Shown in pieces: positions 26,201-37,329 of a DNA stretch of 64,000 nucleotides; the first letter of the stretch is position 1, and the number at the start of each line of letters is the position of its first letter. The position numbers were made by a program, and so were the translations under genes. This DNA is from Pteria penguin (lineage: Eukaryota; Mollusca; Bivalvia; Pterioida; Pteriidae): the NCBI GenBank assembly GCA_035048485.1, contig CM068592.1:42502045-42566044 (forward strand), read 5' to 3'. The notes under the pieces are model-generated. The model saw only the letters and a list, made by a program, of their open reading frames with translations, was not told the origin of the DNA and searched no databases.

Positions 26201-29200
26201 CATACCATAAAACGTCCCATTAAAGACATGTGTATAAAAATAGAGCTGGTAGGTTGAGATTTCTTTGTTTCATTCTTTTTTTTTTCATAGTTTGCATTGT
26301 CTTGCCTTTCGTCAGTATCAGTATCCTGTTCACAAACAATCGCAAGTGAACCTGTCATGACTGTTAATATAGTTGAACCCATAAATGCAACTCACGGTGA
26401 AAATGCATTTCAAAACTAGAATATTAATGTGTTGGTGCGACACAGATGCCCCTGCTGGCAGCTAAGGTAGTGAAATATAATTGCCAGAGAACTAATATTT
26501 GAAAATTTAAAAACATTTCTAATGTTCAAGGGCAATTACTCTGTCAAAAATTACCAGAACACACCCTTAATTGAACTTGACTTGCATTTTCCCTTAATAC
26601 ATCTGTATTCCCAATATCAATTTAATCCATCAAACATTCAAAGAGAAAATGAGCGGAAACTGTCATTTTAAAGAAATTTTCTATGTTCAAGGGCAATAAC
26701 TCTGTCAGAAATTACGGGATCACACCTATATTCAAACAAGACCTACATTTTCCCTTGATACATCTATATACCCAATATCAATTTAAGCCATCAAACCTTC
26801 ATAGAGAAAATGAGCAGAAACTATCAATTTAAAGAAATTTTCTATGTTCAAGGGCAATAACTCTGTCAAAAATTAATGGACCACTCCCATATTATATCTT
26901 GATCTGCATCTTCCCTTGATACATCTATATATGCAATATCAATTAAAACCACCAAACCTTCACAGAGAAAATGTGCAGAAACTGTCATTTTAAAGAAATT
27001 TTCTATGTTTGAGGGCAATTACTCTGTCATAAATTAATAGACCACACCCACATTCGATCTTGACCTGCATCTTCCCTTGATACATCTATATACCCAATAT
27101 CAATTTAAGCCATCAAACCTTCATAGAGAAAATGAGCAGAAAATGTCATTTTTAAGAAATTTCCTATATTAAAAGGGCAATAACTCTGTCAAAAATAATC
27201 GGACCACAATTATATTCGAAAGTGACCTGCATCTTCCCTTGATACATCTGCATATCCAATATCAATTTAATCCATTGAACCTTCAAAGAGAAAATGAGCG
27301 GAAACTGTCATTTTAAAGAAATTTTCTATGTTTGAGGGCAATTACTCTGTCATAAATTAATAGACCACACCCACATTCGATCTTGCCCTGCATCTTCCCT
27401 TGATACATCTATATACCTAATATCAATTTAATCCATCAAACCTTCATAGAGAAAATGAGCAGAAAATGTCATTTTTAAGAAATTTCCTATATTCAAGGGC
27501 AATAACTCTGTCAAAAATAATCGGACCACAATTATGTTCGAAAGTGACCTGCATCTTCCCTTGATACATCTGCATATCCAATATCAATTTAATCCATTGA
27601 ACCTTCAAAGAGAAAATGAGCGGAAACTGAATGATGACAGAATGACAGAACAGGGTAACACTATATGCCTCCTGCCATTTTATGGCGGAGGTATAAACCA
27701 GAAGTCTCTGTCGAGACTGAAGCTCTACTGGTTTCCTCTTATTATCTTTTAAAAGGGTGGGGCAGCAGCGGGGGAATGTGCCCCTCTTTCAAATCAAGGG
27801 GGGGGGGGGTATGTTCCGCCCCCTTTAATCTTTAAGATTTTTTATCATCAAGTACTTAGAATATCAGTTAAAGTGTGGAAACAAAGCAGTAAAACGCTAG
27901 TTTTTCTTCTGGTAGCAAAAGGGGCATGTACCCCATCCCCTCTTTTTTCAAAAGAGGGGATGGGATGAAGTATTTTTGTAACCCCCCCCCCCTTTTCGAT
28001 ATTTTCCAATGTCAGTTCAAGTGTAGAAACAAAGTATGCAAACACTAGTTTTTCTTCTGACTAGCTTAATTTTTTTTTGCTAGCCATATATACATTTATA
28101 TATAAATCATTATCCCATTTTTTTTTTCATTGCCCGTCAATGCTTTAGAGAAATGACTTCATACTATTTCAAGAGGAGTTTACGGCACTGTTATATGTTT
28201 AATGATGTCTTTTGTCTGTTTTCTTTTTTGTCAATATCTGGTTGTAAAAGTGTCGTAAAAATTTTTATCACATGGTGCTATATATATATATATATATAGG
28301 GCCATCATAAAGTTCATGAGTCAGAGGAAATTCTGGAGATTACTTGACATAGTATAATAAACGCACTGTAGGCTAATGTGTTTATTTTATTTACAAATAT
28401 ACACAATTTATCTTTTTGGTGGTTTTATTCACACTGTTCCATTCTTATCTAGTGACAATGATTAATTCATAGCAAAGTGTAAGCGCTGAACCGTGGTGCA
28501 GATAGAAGAGTTACGTGCTCCTTGGTTCAGCATATCTATAACCACGAAGAACATGGTTTATTAAAAAAAAAACAGATTCCCTCCGTACTTTTGGATACTG
28601 TGAACATCGTTTACTTGCAATATTTTGGTTATTCCTAGTTAAATGAAACTGTAAATATTGGAGGAAATCACTGGTTGTGACTTTTTTCCTTCATGCATTG
28701 CCGTTTCCTTACTATAATTATTTTATAAATGATATATTCACAGCCTACTACTGGGCATTAAATAATTTCGGTCAACCCCTATTGATAAAAAATTTAAGAT
28801 ATTGCATGCATTTATTTTTTACTTTGGATATTCGCTTTTTCGCAGTGGCCAAAAGCACAACGCCAGCGGTCAACACCGCCCCGCCTAGCCTTTGTGGACA
28901 AGAGCGTGGGGTGCTTCCTTTGACGTCCGCTTTACACTAATAAATGCAGAGGTCAACGACCGTAGTTTCATCCGTTTCTTAGAAGAGAAGAGAAGATATC
29001 TGCTGCTAGTTACACAAACAAAATATGAATGCATACTTTACACTTCAATTTTTTTCTCCTCTTATTTCTTTTCTAGGACTATGATCTTTTCTCAATAATT
29101 TATTCAAAATGGCCGCTGTTATATAAACATTAGAAGACAACTCGCCCAAAATCAATTCTGACTAGCATACAAACACTGCGATCTTAAGTCAACCATACAG

Positions 29201-32200
29201 GAAATAATTAAGAGAGGAAATTGAAGATAGTTGAAAGATAAAAATACATACATGAAATACAAATGTTGAGGTGTTGCACATATGTCTACAAAGCTATAAC
29301 CCCCCTTTCAAATTACAGTACACTTTAGTGAGAATAACAATTGGGGTCATTTCTGTATGGGTAACTCACGCCCTTTGAGGGGCCCCAGGGGTCCAGACTA
29401 GACCAAAAATTGCACATGCACAACTAGACCACCCAAACAAGAAGAAACCACAAAGAGGTCTCTGGGATTTATACCCTCAGGGAAAAAGAAGGCACAGAAT
29501 CTTGGGACCACACCCCTTTGTGGGGGTCTAAAGTGGTCCAGACTGGACCAAAATTGCACATGTACAACTAGACATCCTACCAAACAGGATTAGACTATAA
29601 TTTAGTCTGTGGGACATATATTGTTAGAGAAGAAGAGGGAACAACATCTTGGGACCACACCCCTTCTGTGGGACCCAGGGGGTCCGAATTGGACCATAAT
29701 TGCACATGTACCACTAAACCACATACCAAACAAGATGAGAATGTTATTGGGTCCCGGGAACATATACCTTTATAGTAGAAGACATAACACAATTTTGGGA
29801 CCACGCCCTTTGTGGGACCCCAAGGGGTCCGAACTGGACCAAAATTGCACATGCACAACTAGACCGCCTACCCAGCAAGATCAGACCCTAATTAGCTCTC
29901 TGAAACATATACCTTCAGAGAAGAAGAGGGAACAAAATTTTGGGACCACGCCCCTTTGTTAGGACCCCAAGTGGTCCGGACCGGACCTAAATGGCACATG
30001 CATAACTAGACCATCTACTTTACAAGATGAGACAATAATTAAGTCTATGAGGCAAATACCTTTAGAGAAGAAGATGGAACAAGATTTTGGAACCAAGTCC
30101 CTTTGTGGGACCTCAGGGGGTCCGAACTGGACCAAAATTGCACATGCACAACTACACCACCAATCGAACAAGATGAAACCATAATTAAGTCTCTGGGACA
30201 TATACCTTCAGAGAAGAAGAGGGAACAAATAAATTGTTTACGGACGGACGGCCGGCCGGACAACGGACGAAGGACCATCGCATGAGCTCGACTGGTCGAG
30301 ACCAGTAGAGCTAAAAACCATAAGTGTAAAGTTACGATGAAAATTCATCAAAAGTTACATGAAGTATGAATTCATGGTTGATCCCATAAATACCTGATTT
30401 ATGTGATTATTTAAGGATACGTCTACAATAGTTAATGAAGCAGGCTACAGTATTGGATGTTGTGTCTTTCGTTTATCTTCTTTTGTTGAAATCTTTATTT
30501 GAAGCCTTTTTATCACCATGCTTTATCATCTTTTAAAGTAATCGCGAGCCCATTTTTTTTTTTTAAATAACCACGAAAAAATTTACAGTGTCAGCCGTTC
30601 AAAATAAGGTAGGTCTGGAAAGTGAAAACACACATATCTTTTTTTAAGGCGTGAGATCACATTTCACATAGCAAATTTAAACATTTAAGGTAACTTATTA
30701 ACTAAGCTTACATTTTCTGGTAAATTCTGTACCGTGTCCAAAACTTTCTTATGCTCATTTTCTGGAAATGCATCAAAGAACGTCTGGACAGAGTTATAAC
30801 TTGGTGGAGGTTTCATCATCGGGAAGGGATGTACCAAGACACCTGGCGCTATACCTACTTTACCAGGGAAGGGAAATTCTTTATCTTGTGTACCAAAAGG
30901 TCCTAAATTTGACTCTTCTGTTCCTATTTTCTCTGCGGAAAAAAAAATTATTTTTGAGACATCTGAAGTCATATTACAGATGTTTCTTGAGAGCACATGT
31001 TTTTTTTATAACTACATGTATTAACACAATGTTAGGATCACAAATTAATTTTATTACAACAATTGGGTTTATCTCAGTCTGACTAAAGCCAGACCCTACT
31101 CTCCACTCGCTTCCCATCGTTTGTGGGAAGTGAGTGGAAAGTAGGGGCTGGCTTTAGTCAGACTGGGTTTATCTCAGTCATTGAATATCCCAAGGTTCAG
31201 ACGTGTAACCAATTGTGTTTTCCATAAAGTAAAATCTGTTTGTAATACAGAGATTTCTTCTAGGTAAACTTAAGGTTCTTGACCACTTGCTTATGCAGCA
31301 ATTTTACCTGCATATTATACACAAGATGAAGACTTTTTCTTCAATTATTTTCCCAAAGTTGGGGGTGTGTATTATACACACATGCGTACTATACATGAGT
31401 GAATACGTTACATATAGAAAAACACCAATCTACTTATGGCCACATCTGATTTGATGCAGTTACTCCCAAATCATAGCTCAAGATGCAAAGTCCCTATAAA
31501 ACCTTGTTCATTATCAAAATTGGTACACCTTTTTCAGAAGGTTTGACCAAAACAGTTACCACAAATATTTTGTTTTTTGTCTAAACAGGTTTGACTTTTG
31601 AAAAGTTTTGACCTAAACATTTATGACAAATTAATAATATATGTACTGGTACATGTAATAAATTGGACAATTACATGTGCTTCCCTGCAATTCGAACTCA
31701 GTATTCAAATCATGAAATAAATTCATTCACATTAGTGACCTTAACCATACAGTAATTAAAAACATCATACCTTTCTCTATTTCATTACCATCCTGATCAT
31801 ATGTAATAACAGTGACAAACTGTCGAACTAAAGACTGGATGTTAGGCAGGTAGGCAGTGACACGATTTCGGCTGCCCAATAGCTGTAATAAAATACAAAG
31901 AATAGAAAGGTGAGTTCTGATATGACTTGGAAATAAGTGAAATGACATGTCTTTTGCTTTACTTATAAAGGTAATGGAATTGTGAACAATAGAACTACCA
32001 GTAGCTGTTTTTGCCAGATTGCAAATCTGAATAAAAACGAAAATCACATTGACCTGGTACCAGATGTAATCATAATTATGTGTTACGTACATGCAAACCA
32101 CGTCGATCCATTGGACATGACCGATAAAAATCAGTTTGGACAATGTGTTTATGTTTGCATGGGAACAGCTACATGTAGTAAATCTATACAAAAGATGTAT

Positions 32201-32762
32201 AATGACTTGCTCCATTTTTATGCTGCCTCTGTTTTGCAGAACTTTGTTTTGGAATTATGTTTAGAATGTGTGTGTGGGAACATATGTCTGTCTGTCTGTC
32301 TTTCAGGTAGTAACACTTAAGTATCAAAACTTCGATAGGTAGCATAAACTGTTCCAGAAACACAATTCTTCTTAAGAAAAATGACCCAAAAAAAAAAGAA
32401 AATTCTATGGACCAGTAATAACTGGTTCTGTCCAGTAATGTTTTAAAAATTACCGGACCGAATGTGCAGTAATCCTTTGCAAAGTTTCACGTTCACTGAT
32501 AATGCTGAAAGTTTGCTTAAATCTGAAAAATTAACATAAAATGTTGACAGACAGAAAACCATTTGTCTATTTATGACAGAAGTAGCTCTGCAAGGCTGCC
32601 AAGCCTTGCCCTAAATGTTATTATTAATACTTCATTTTAAGATATCAACTGAACTATACTACTTTAGTAGTATTGATGTTGATGCTGCATGTTATCATGG
32701 TTATATCAATAGACTTACCCGTGTAGCCATCTTCCTATCTCAGATGTCTTTCAGGTGTCTTC
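17210..32762 (-). CDS. MMADHC: MMADHC: cobalamin trafficking protein CblD, seven exons
   Basis: CblD works downstream of MMACHC and partitions B12 between cytosolic methionine synthase and mitochondrial methylmalonyl-CoA mutase. Exons on the minus strand: 32762-32719 (ATG at 32730, only four codons), 31882-31771, 30932-30712, 25730-25652, 23713-23577, 22340-22254 and 17425-17210 (stop TAA). All junctions are GT-AG and all phases agree, giving 287 residues against 296 in human. Recognisable blocks, in order: an N-terminus resembling a mitochondrial presequence (MATRLLGSRNRV, then AYLPN), NLGPFGTQD, RLECTAQDCP, GWSQEVEVERE, GYWADFIDPSSG and RHLGFEIEDLGCCKV. The last contains the paired cysteines (residues 245-246) that in human CblD include the cobalt-ligating thiol. 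The fold is the MMACHC-like nitroreductase-type domain. The linker between exons 3 and 4 is shorter than in human. An acceptor (TTTTCTTTAG) just before 32762 implies an unseen upstream 5' UTR exon; AAGATGGC at the start codon also resembles a YY1 site. Assignment is from remembered family sequence. Confidence 0.93.
17558..18023. mobile_element. 466-bp foldback (MITE-like) element in MMADHC intron 6
   Basis: The two halves are inverted copies almost end to end. Termini: TTACTGTCTGCGCCACTCA on the left and GTGAGTGGCACGGACAGTAA on the right. Internal pairs include CCCTATCTAAAATTGATTTT with AAAATCATTTTAGATAGGG and TAGTCGTAACTTTTGGTGTA with TACACCAAAAGTTACGACTA. The centre is near 17785. A few substitutions and small indels separate the arms. 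No coding capacity is seen. Confidence 0.75.
18072..18243. mobile_element. GGATCTA-ended MITE-like element, copy C
   Basis: Begins CAAGGTCTGGATCCACCCCC and ends CAAAATGTCTGGATCCACGC. It shares TGAATCCCTCTCAGAAAATT and GTGGACCCCCTCTC with copy A in inverted orientation. It directly follows the foldback element that ends at 18023, so two elements are nested or side by side in MMADHC intron 6. Confidence 0.55.
18890..19190. mobile_element. Pearl/Helitron-like core repeats, MMADHC intron 6
   Basis: Two core units of about 145-150 bases, each with TGTGACCTTGACCTTTGAAC-type sequence, CAAAATCAATAAGG, CTTCCTCTCTTGATAAGTAA and TTATCATCAGGAAA. The same unit recurs at 21225-21750. Shared cores and their termini point to a non-autonomous rolling-circle element family. 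Confidence 0.5.
19545..20165. repeat. 52-bp satellite, about 11 copies, MMADHC intron 6
   Basis: Unit: TGTTACCTTTGTAATGATTT, TTCTCTGATGATTTGCTAG, TACATGTATCATG. Each copy contains the palindrome TACATGTA. Copies are over 90 percent alike, so the expansion is recent. The last copy is truncated and followed by TTAGTACATGTATCATGTG. Confidence 0.9.
21225..21800. mobile_element. Pearl/Helitron-like element with tandem core, MMADHC intron 6
   Basis: Three to four core units of about 150 bases (TGTGACCTTGACCTTTGGAC, CTTCCTCTCTTGATAATAAG, TTATCATCTGGAAA) run into an ACAG-type terminus, GACGGAAGGACAGACAATGC, and a short hairpin-like end, ACCAGGTGGGAGCATAG. Order (cores, then short ACGG/ACAG tract, then hairpin) matches the described layout of bivalve pearl elements. 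Confidence 0.55.
21805..22150. mobile_element. Second pearl-like element, adjacent, MMADHC intron 6
   Basis: Two units containing CAGTATACCAAATTTCAATT then CAATA, and GAGATAGAGCACGGAAAC, followed by ACCTAAGGACAGAAAGGGG, TAACACTATGCCCTGACCAT and TTTCAATGGAGAAGCATAA. The terminal hairpin (CCATTTTCAATGG) differs in sequence from the preceding element, but the architecture is the same. It ends about 100 bases before exon 6. Confidence 0.5.
22865..23425. repeat. 25-bp satellite of palindromic donor-like units, MMADHC intron 5
   Basis: Unit ACAGAGCAATTTACCTACGG followed by TAAGT, about 22 copies. TTACCTACGGTAA is nearly palindromic, so each unit has GGTAAGTA on the plus strand and, on the gene's sense (minus) strand, AGGTAAAT or AAGGTAAAC, both close to a 5' splice-site consensus. 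It lies between exons 5 and 6, about 150 bases from exon 5. Confidence 0.88.
24950..25480. mobile_element. Pearl-like element, MMADHC intron 4
   Basis: Three core units of about 160 bases (GAATTGACCTTTTGACCCC, TTTACATAAGCTAGCCTTA, TCATCTGGAAACTGAAA) end in CAGACAGACAGATGGGC and CTCCAGTTTCACTGGCATGG with a short hairpin. It lies in MMADHC intron 4, between exons 5 and 4. Confidence 0.55.
26500..27700. mobile_element. Pearl-like element with seven 161-bp core repeats, MMADHC intron 3
   Basis: The anchor ACTCTGTC recurs at about 26541, 26702, 26863, 27023, 27186, 27347 and 27508, a period of 160-163. Each unit has AAGGGCAATAACTCTGTCA, GACCTGCATCTTCCCTTGAT, CAATATCAATTTAA and GAGAAAATGAGC. The array ends in GAATGACAGAACAGGG, TAACACTATATGCCTCCTGC and the hairpin CTCCTGCCATTTTATGGCGG. 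The even spacing and the terminus make this the clearest member of the family. Confidence 0.65.
27735..28060. repeat. Duplicated ~160-bp unit with homopolymer runs and hairpin
   Basis: Two diverged units share AGTGTAGAAACAAAGTATGC / AGTGTGGAAACAAAGCAG and CTAGTTTTTCTTCTG. Between them CATCCCCTCTTTT pairs with AAAAGAGGGGATG (27932-27962). G- and C-runs at 27797-27810 and 27981-27992 are likely unstable in sequencing. Confidence 0.6.
29330..30320. mobile_element. Pearl-like element with six ~145-bp cores, ACGG tract and terminal hairpin
   Basis: Units contain TTGCACATGCACAACTAGAC, TTTTGGGACCACGCCCCTTT and ACCTTCAGAGAAGAAGAGGG at a spacing of about 145. The last unit runs into ACGGACGGACGGCCGGCCGG (30241-30260), then the stem AGCTCGACTGGTC paired with GACCAGTAGAGCT around loop GA (near 30285-30312), then AAAAACC. 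Core array plus ACGG microsatellite plus 3' hairpin is the pearl layout. It lies in MMADHC intron 3. Confidence 0.65.
31064..31179. repeat. 42-bp inverted repeat flanked by 16-bp direct repeats, MMADHC intron 2
   Basis: Arms 31075-31116 and 31124-31165 pair with three mismatches across a 7-base loop. TGGGTTTATCTCAGTC lies at both 31064-31079 and 31164-31179. This is either a miniature inverted-repeat insertion with target duplication or a replication-generated foldback. Confidence 0.85.
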
Positions 32763-33159
32763 CTAAAGAAAATAAAAAAATAAAAAAGTGTATATAACTA
32801 TATATATACAAAACATCAGAGACCACATATTACCGGTCTTGGTATGGTAGTAGAAGGTTCATATTTTCCACTATAGCTGTATGATCATTGTACACTTAAA
32901 TATGATATGCATCAACTTATTGTTCATAAACTTTCAAATGGCCATTTTGAACTAACTGGTCTTTGCAGGCCCAAGAGTCATATTTACTCATGTCAGGAGC
33001 ACTTAATGGGAAACATGGTGATGAAAATGAAGAAAAATTTAAGACTGATTTCCACAGGTTAAGATAACTCTTTGATATGCACAAACTGCCTAATTTGTGA
33101 ATGGCTATATGACAAGTGTTGAGAGGCATTTGTTCGAGCATACATGTACATGGATTCAA

Positions 33160-35580
33160 TCACCTTACAGGTAAATGATTTGATATGAATAGTTAGGGAT
33201 TCAATCGCCTTACAGGTAAATGATTTGTACCTGTCACTCCATGTATCGGAGATAATGATCGAGGTTCTTTAAACGATGTTTTTCACACACAATATGACTG
33301 TTTGATTAGAAACGGAGGCGGTGAAGTATTTATCTCTTTTGAGATATAAATAAATAATTAAATTCCTGTAAATATAAAAATAAAAGAAATTGATCAACAT
33401 ACATTGTAGTTGTTGATCTGAAGTTATAATTAAATTACAAAACGTATTTCAAACCGCACTGTTTGTAATTAATTGTAAGAGTTTTACACTGGCAGTGGGG
33501 GAAGTAGAACTCTTGTCCTCACATTATCACATGATTTGTTGTGTAATGTTTTCTTTGTTTATTTATTCTATTTTATTTATTTTCATCTTATTCAAATATA
33601 TTTATTAATTTGATTTAATTCTAGTGTTGTCATTTACATAAGTACATGTTCAATACACATGTAATGCCTTTTTTATTTATCACCCCCTTAGTGCATGTTG
33701 TTGTTAATTCATATTAATTGAAAATATGTGAGGAATTTAGAATTTCATTGCATAATTGTAACCAAAAACAAAATGTGCAATAACCTTGGCCTTTTCTGTA
33801 GAATGTGGATATGTGATCAACAGCTGACATAAGTAGCTAAGTACACATAAACAAATGGCTGCCTTCCCTGCATGGTGATGGCTATTTTTAGAACTGTAAA
33901 CATTACCAGTATTTAGGAATAAGGGGAACCTATGTTTTTCCGTTACAAGATGATATAAAATTGTAAAAAAAAAAAACAGAATAACATAAAAAAAAAGAGC
34001 TGATAAAAATATTCTGGGATTCTCAAAGTCAGACTAGTCACATGACCTAATTTGCATCATATTTGTTGGGGGATAACTCTCTGGATTTATCATCGCTCTA
34101 TACGAAGAATCCAATATTTTGAAATCTAATTTCTGCAAACTACCGTTATATAGAATACAAAGAAGGAAAGAGAGTCATTCCTAATGAGATTTATCTATGA
34201 ATTTAAAAGTTTTAAGAGTAATTTAACTCTTGTGTTCAAAATACAATTCAACAAAGTTGCATTACGGTCTTTGATAAACACCGAGTTTATCCCCCAGGTC
34301 ATCCTCGGAATGTTTCAGGGATTATCTTCATTTATATTTTAGTGTGATGTCACGCCGACTTCTAAAGTAAGAGATTCTGGTGAGTGGCAACAGTAAATAA
34401 CAGCATAATAAACATAAATAAGAGCAAAATAAACGTTAAATAACAGCATTATAAGCTGCCACATGCAAGAATCTCAACAGTAAATACACGTAACAGCAAA
34501 AATAACTGCCACGTACAAGAATCTCAAAAGAGATTAATGAGGTATGAGTTCGACTATTTCCAATAGAATTAGAAATCAGTGGACCCAAAAATCTCTGTGT
34601 AATCGCAAGCATTAAGTCTGTAATACAGAAATCTAAGTTGTTGCTACCACTGTTCTACACGATAAGGCATAAAACACTTAAAAAATAACACTTTTATCAG
34701 AATAAGGACTGTACAGTGTACTCTATGCATGCCCAAATGTGACGTCATATTACCATTCTTTGTACTGATTTTCATATATAAGGAGATAGACTCCATTTTT
34801 AAAGTAATTTGTAAAATAAAAAGTACAGTATCTGAGATATGTGTATGAAATTGAGGAGGTTACTGAAGAGAAATATGCTGTAACTTAGCGATGAACGACA
34901 AACTCTCGTTTAGGATATATACATACTTCTTATCGTTGATCAGATTTTCCTCACTAAAACGCTTTGCGTTCAAGTGACGCTGATTCCGTATCAAGTGCAG
35001 ACTAAAAGACGGAAAGTACAAGATTTCAAAGAAGCTGTGAAAATGACTTTTAAAAAGAAATCGGTTATTTATATGGTGTATTTGTCACACTTGTGGATTT
35101 TTTTCTTTTTTTATATTATAATGATGATACATTTGTTATGTGGAAATAGTTTTAATTATCCGATGAGAGCTGTTAATATTTTCTCATTATTTTCTCATAA
35201 TTTATACGATCGTGTTCGGTTGTGTAAAATACAAAATGTGCGTTTGTACCATGTAACAAATGGGTCGTTACACATGGAATTACTAGTCTCTTTTACTGAT
35301 GTTTAAGCCAAATCATCAATATCGTTCACGAATTATGCCTTGCAACAGTTATTTTTCGTATGAGATATGTGAAGAAAAACTGGACAAATAAATTTTCAAC
35401 ATTACCGTATATACTTTGATTAATTGTTTATTTCGTTGTAAACATGTTCATGTTGCGAAGCTCAATGTGAAAGAAACAAATGTAGAGGCACAAATTGCAA
35501 CTTTCTTTTATTTTTTATATTGGTTGAATTTTAAAAATTCATGATTATATAAGCCAAAATTCAACAATAGCAACGTCAAG
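33160..35580. other. Intergenic region upstream of MMADHC
   Basis: The MMADHC 5' UTR exon and promoter probably lie here. A perfect CRE palindrome TGACGTCA at 34740-34747 is the only notable candidate site. AT-rich elsewhere, no ORF with coding character. Confidence 0.35.
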
Positions 35581-35589
35581 CATGACATC

Positions 35590-35770
35590 CCGGCCTGGCA
35601 AGGCAGAAAAATGCATGGTACTAAATTGACCTTGACCTCTGACCTTTTGACCCCAAACTCACTAGGGGAATTCCTCTCATTATACTTAAGCCATACATGA
35701 AGTATGAACCCATAGGGATAGAATTGTGACATCGATCTAGAGCGTCTACAACGTTTTGTTACAGACGCAC
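35590..35770. mobile_element. Single pearl-like core unit with flanking ends
   Basis: Contains CTTGACCTCTGACCTTTTGA, CCCCAAACTCACTAGG, TTCCTCTCATTATACTTAAG and CAGACGCACGCATTC, a single-core relative of the elements in the MMADHC introns. It is intergenic, upstream of MMADHC. Confidence 0.4.
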
Positions 35771-36602
35771 GCATTCACATACGAACGGTACCGTTACTAT
35801 ATCCCTACTCCGCCCTTTGCAACGCTGTTTCGAGGGGATAAAAATGTAACATTTGCTGTGTGACTTCGGCTTTCACAACCAGGAATGTTTGAGGAACTGT
35901 GTCAATAGATATTTACTCATTTGTCTACCTGGAGAGGGGTTGTCTCTTTATTTAATCTCTTGTTAAAAAAAATAATATATTTTTAGATTATTTGATTCTA
36001 ATGTTCGAACCCAAACAGGTTTTTTCTTGAAGGGGAAAAAGCATACTAGCGTTAAAGGGGATGATTTATAAAAGGTCGTTTTCCTTTTCTATGCTGGGTC
36101 GCGTTTTCCATCATCGTCGCAAATCATTGTATCTCTACCTCCAATAGGGGAGCGGACGGGGAATATCGTGGTTTGTGACGATGGCTTTCCTATGGGATGT
36201 TACATCCCAGTCTAGTTTATCCGAGGGTAAATTCTATACGGGGTCAGTCTATTCTGAACGAAGATGTATACCAGGTGGTGTATGCTATAGCCCGGGATCA
36301 AATTAGAGACGGCCAACCGGCGATCGAACAATTTCTTATCGTGTTCAAAAAAAGAGGCACGAGTGTGATTGTGTCCCCTCACCACATTTTGAAAATGGGG
36401 GTCATTTTTTAGGGGGGGGGGGGGGCTTTGAATTCATGCTGATTGACATAAGCCAACAGCAATCTTAAGTCTAAGATTCAGACTCAAGCACAAGTTTTGG
36501 GTCTGAACTCTCTCTATTGAGAGATTCAACATATCATTCTGCCATTCTCGTCTTTACATCCATCTAACTGGTTTATTTGAATATTTGAGAAACAAGGGGT
36601 CT

Positions 36603-36757
36603 TTTGCGTGTCACGTCTACTGCGACAAGAGGCCTCGACGGTTTTTACTGTTCATCAGACAGACAGGACAACTTTAAACGATCCCGGCAGGTCTCGAACC
36701 CGAGACTAAACGACCACGAGCAGAGCACCTTGCGGACTGAGCTGCACCGGCTCCAGC
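36603..36757 (-). mobile_element. tRNA-derived SINE, copy 3 (head plus short body)
   Basis: Minus strand GAGCCGGTGCAGCTCAGTCC (A-box-like) is followed after about 45 bases by GGGTTCGAGACC (B-box-like) and then a body segment sharing the ACAGTAAAAACCGTCGAGGC region with the other copies. The head is the best preserved tRNA-like sequence in the family here, but the acceptor-stem pairing and length do not make a real tRNA. Confidence 0.65.
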
Positions 36758-37329
36758 CTAAATTATTCTACGTCAATAAGTCCGATAAAAGTCCTACAGC
36801 AAAGGATTTCTGGAATTTATTTGTTTGAAGTTCCTCCTATTAAATATACTACGAAAGTAGATTTTACCATAATCTGAAAATGGAGATTTTGAGAAAGATT
36901 GTACAAAATGATTTGCTTCCGACCTTTTAGTACACTTCTTGATACGGAGTTATTATAGTATGGATTTTAACAAGAGAATGACAAACTGAAGATGTGAGTA
37001 ATGTAAATTATTAGTTCCGTTTATTCCTATGGATTTTCTCTGTAGGAAGATGACAGACATAAATCGTCCGCTTGGGTCGGATATTTCGGACTAATCCAGG
37101 AGACGTAGATATCCAATATGGTACATTTGTTGTTCGTGTAACAATCACATAACACCAGTTATTTTTTGTATTTTAAACTATTACCTGTAAACATCTTGAT
37201 GGTCTTAATGCAAAATGGTTCCGTCATCAGGTGGATCCTCCTTCTTCGGTTGTTTCGGCGCTGTCCACTACAACCTTTAGAGGTGTATCGACTGGGGTGA
37301 TCAGCTACTACTCAGCTGTCCGCTTTTCC

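Noticed and set aside
28840..28960. Possible exon starting after TTTCGCAG at about 28846
   Set aside because: Lies inside MMADHC intron 3, on the opposite strand, without a donor in frame or any recognisable protein.
34974..35306. Plus-strand open frame of 110 codons upstream of MMADHC
   Set aside because: Begins with GTG, not ATG. AT-rich and Phe/Tyr/Leu-biased with no recognisable domain and no splice or promoter signals.
36603..36757. Possible tRNA gene on the minus strand
   Set aside because: The tRNA-like part continues directly into the SINE body shared with other copies, so it is a retroposon head.
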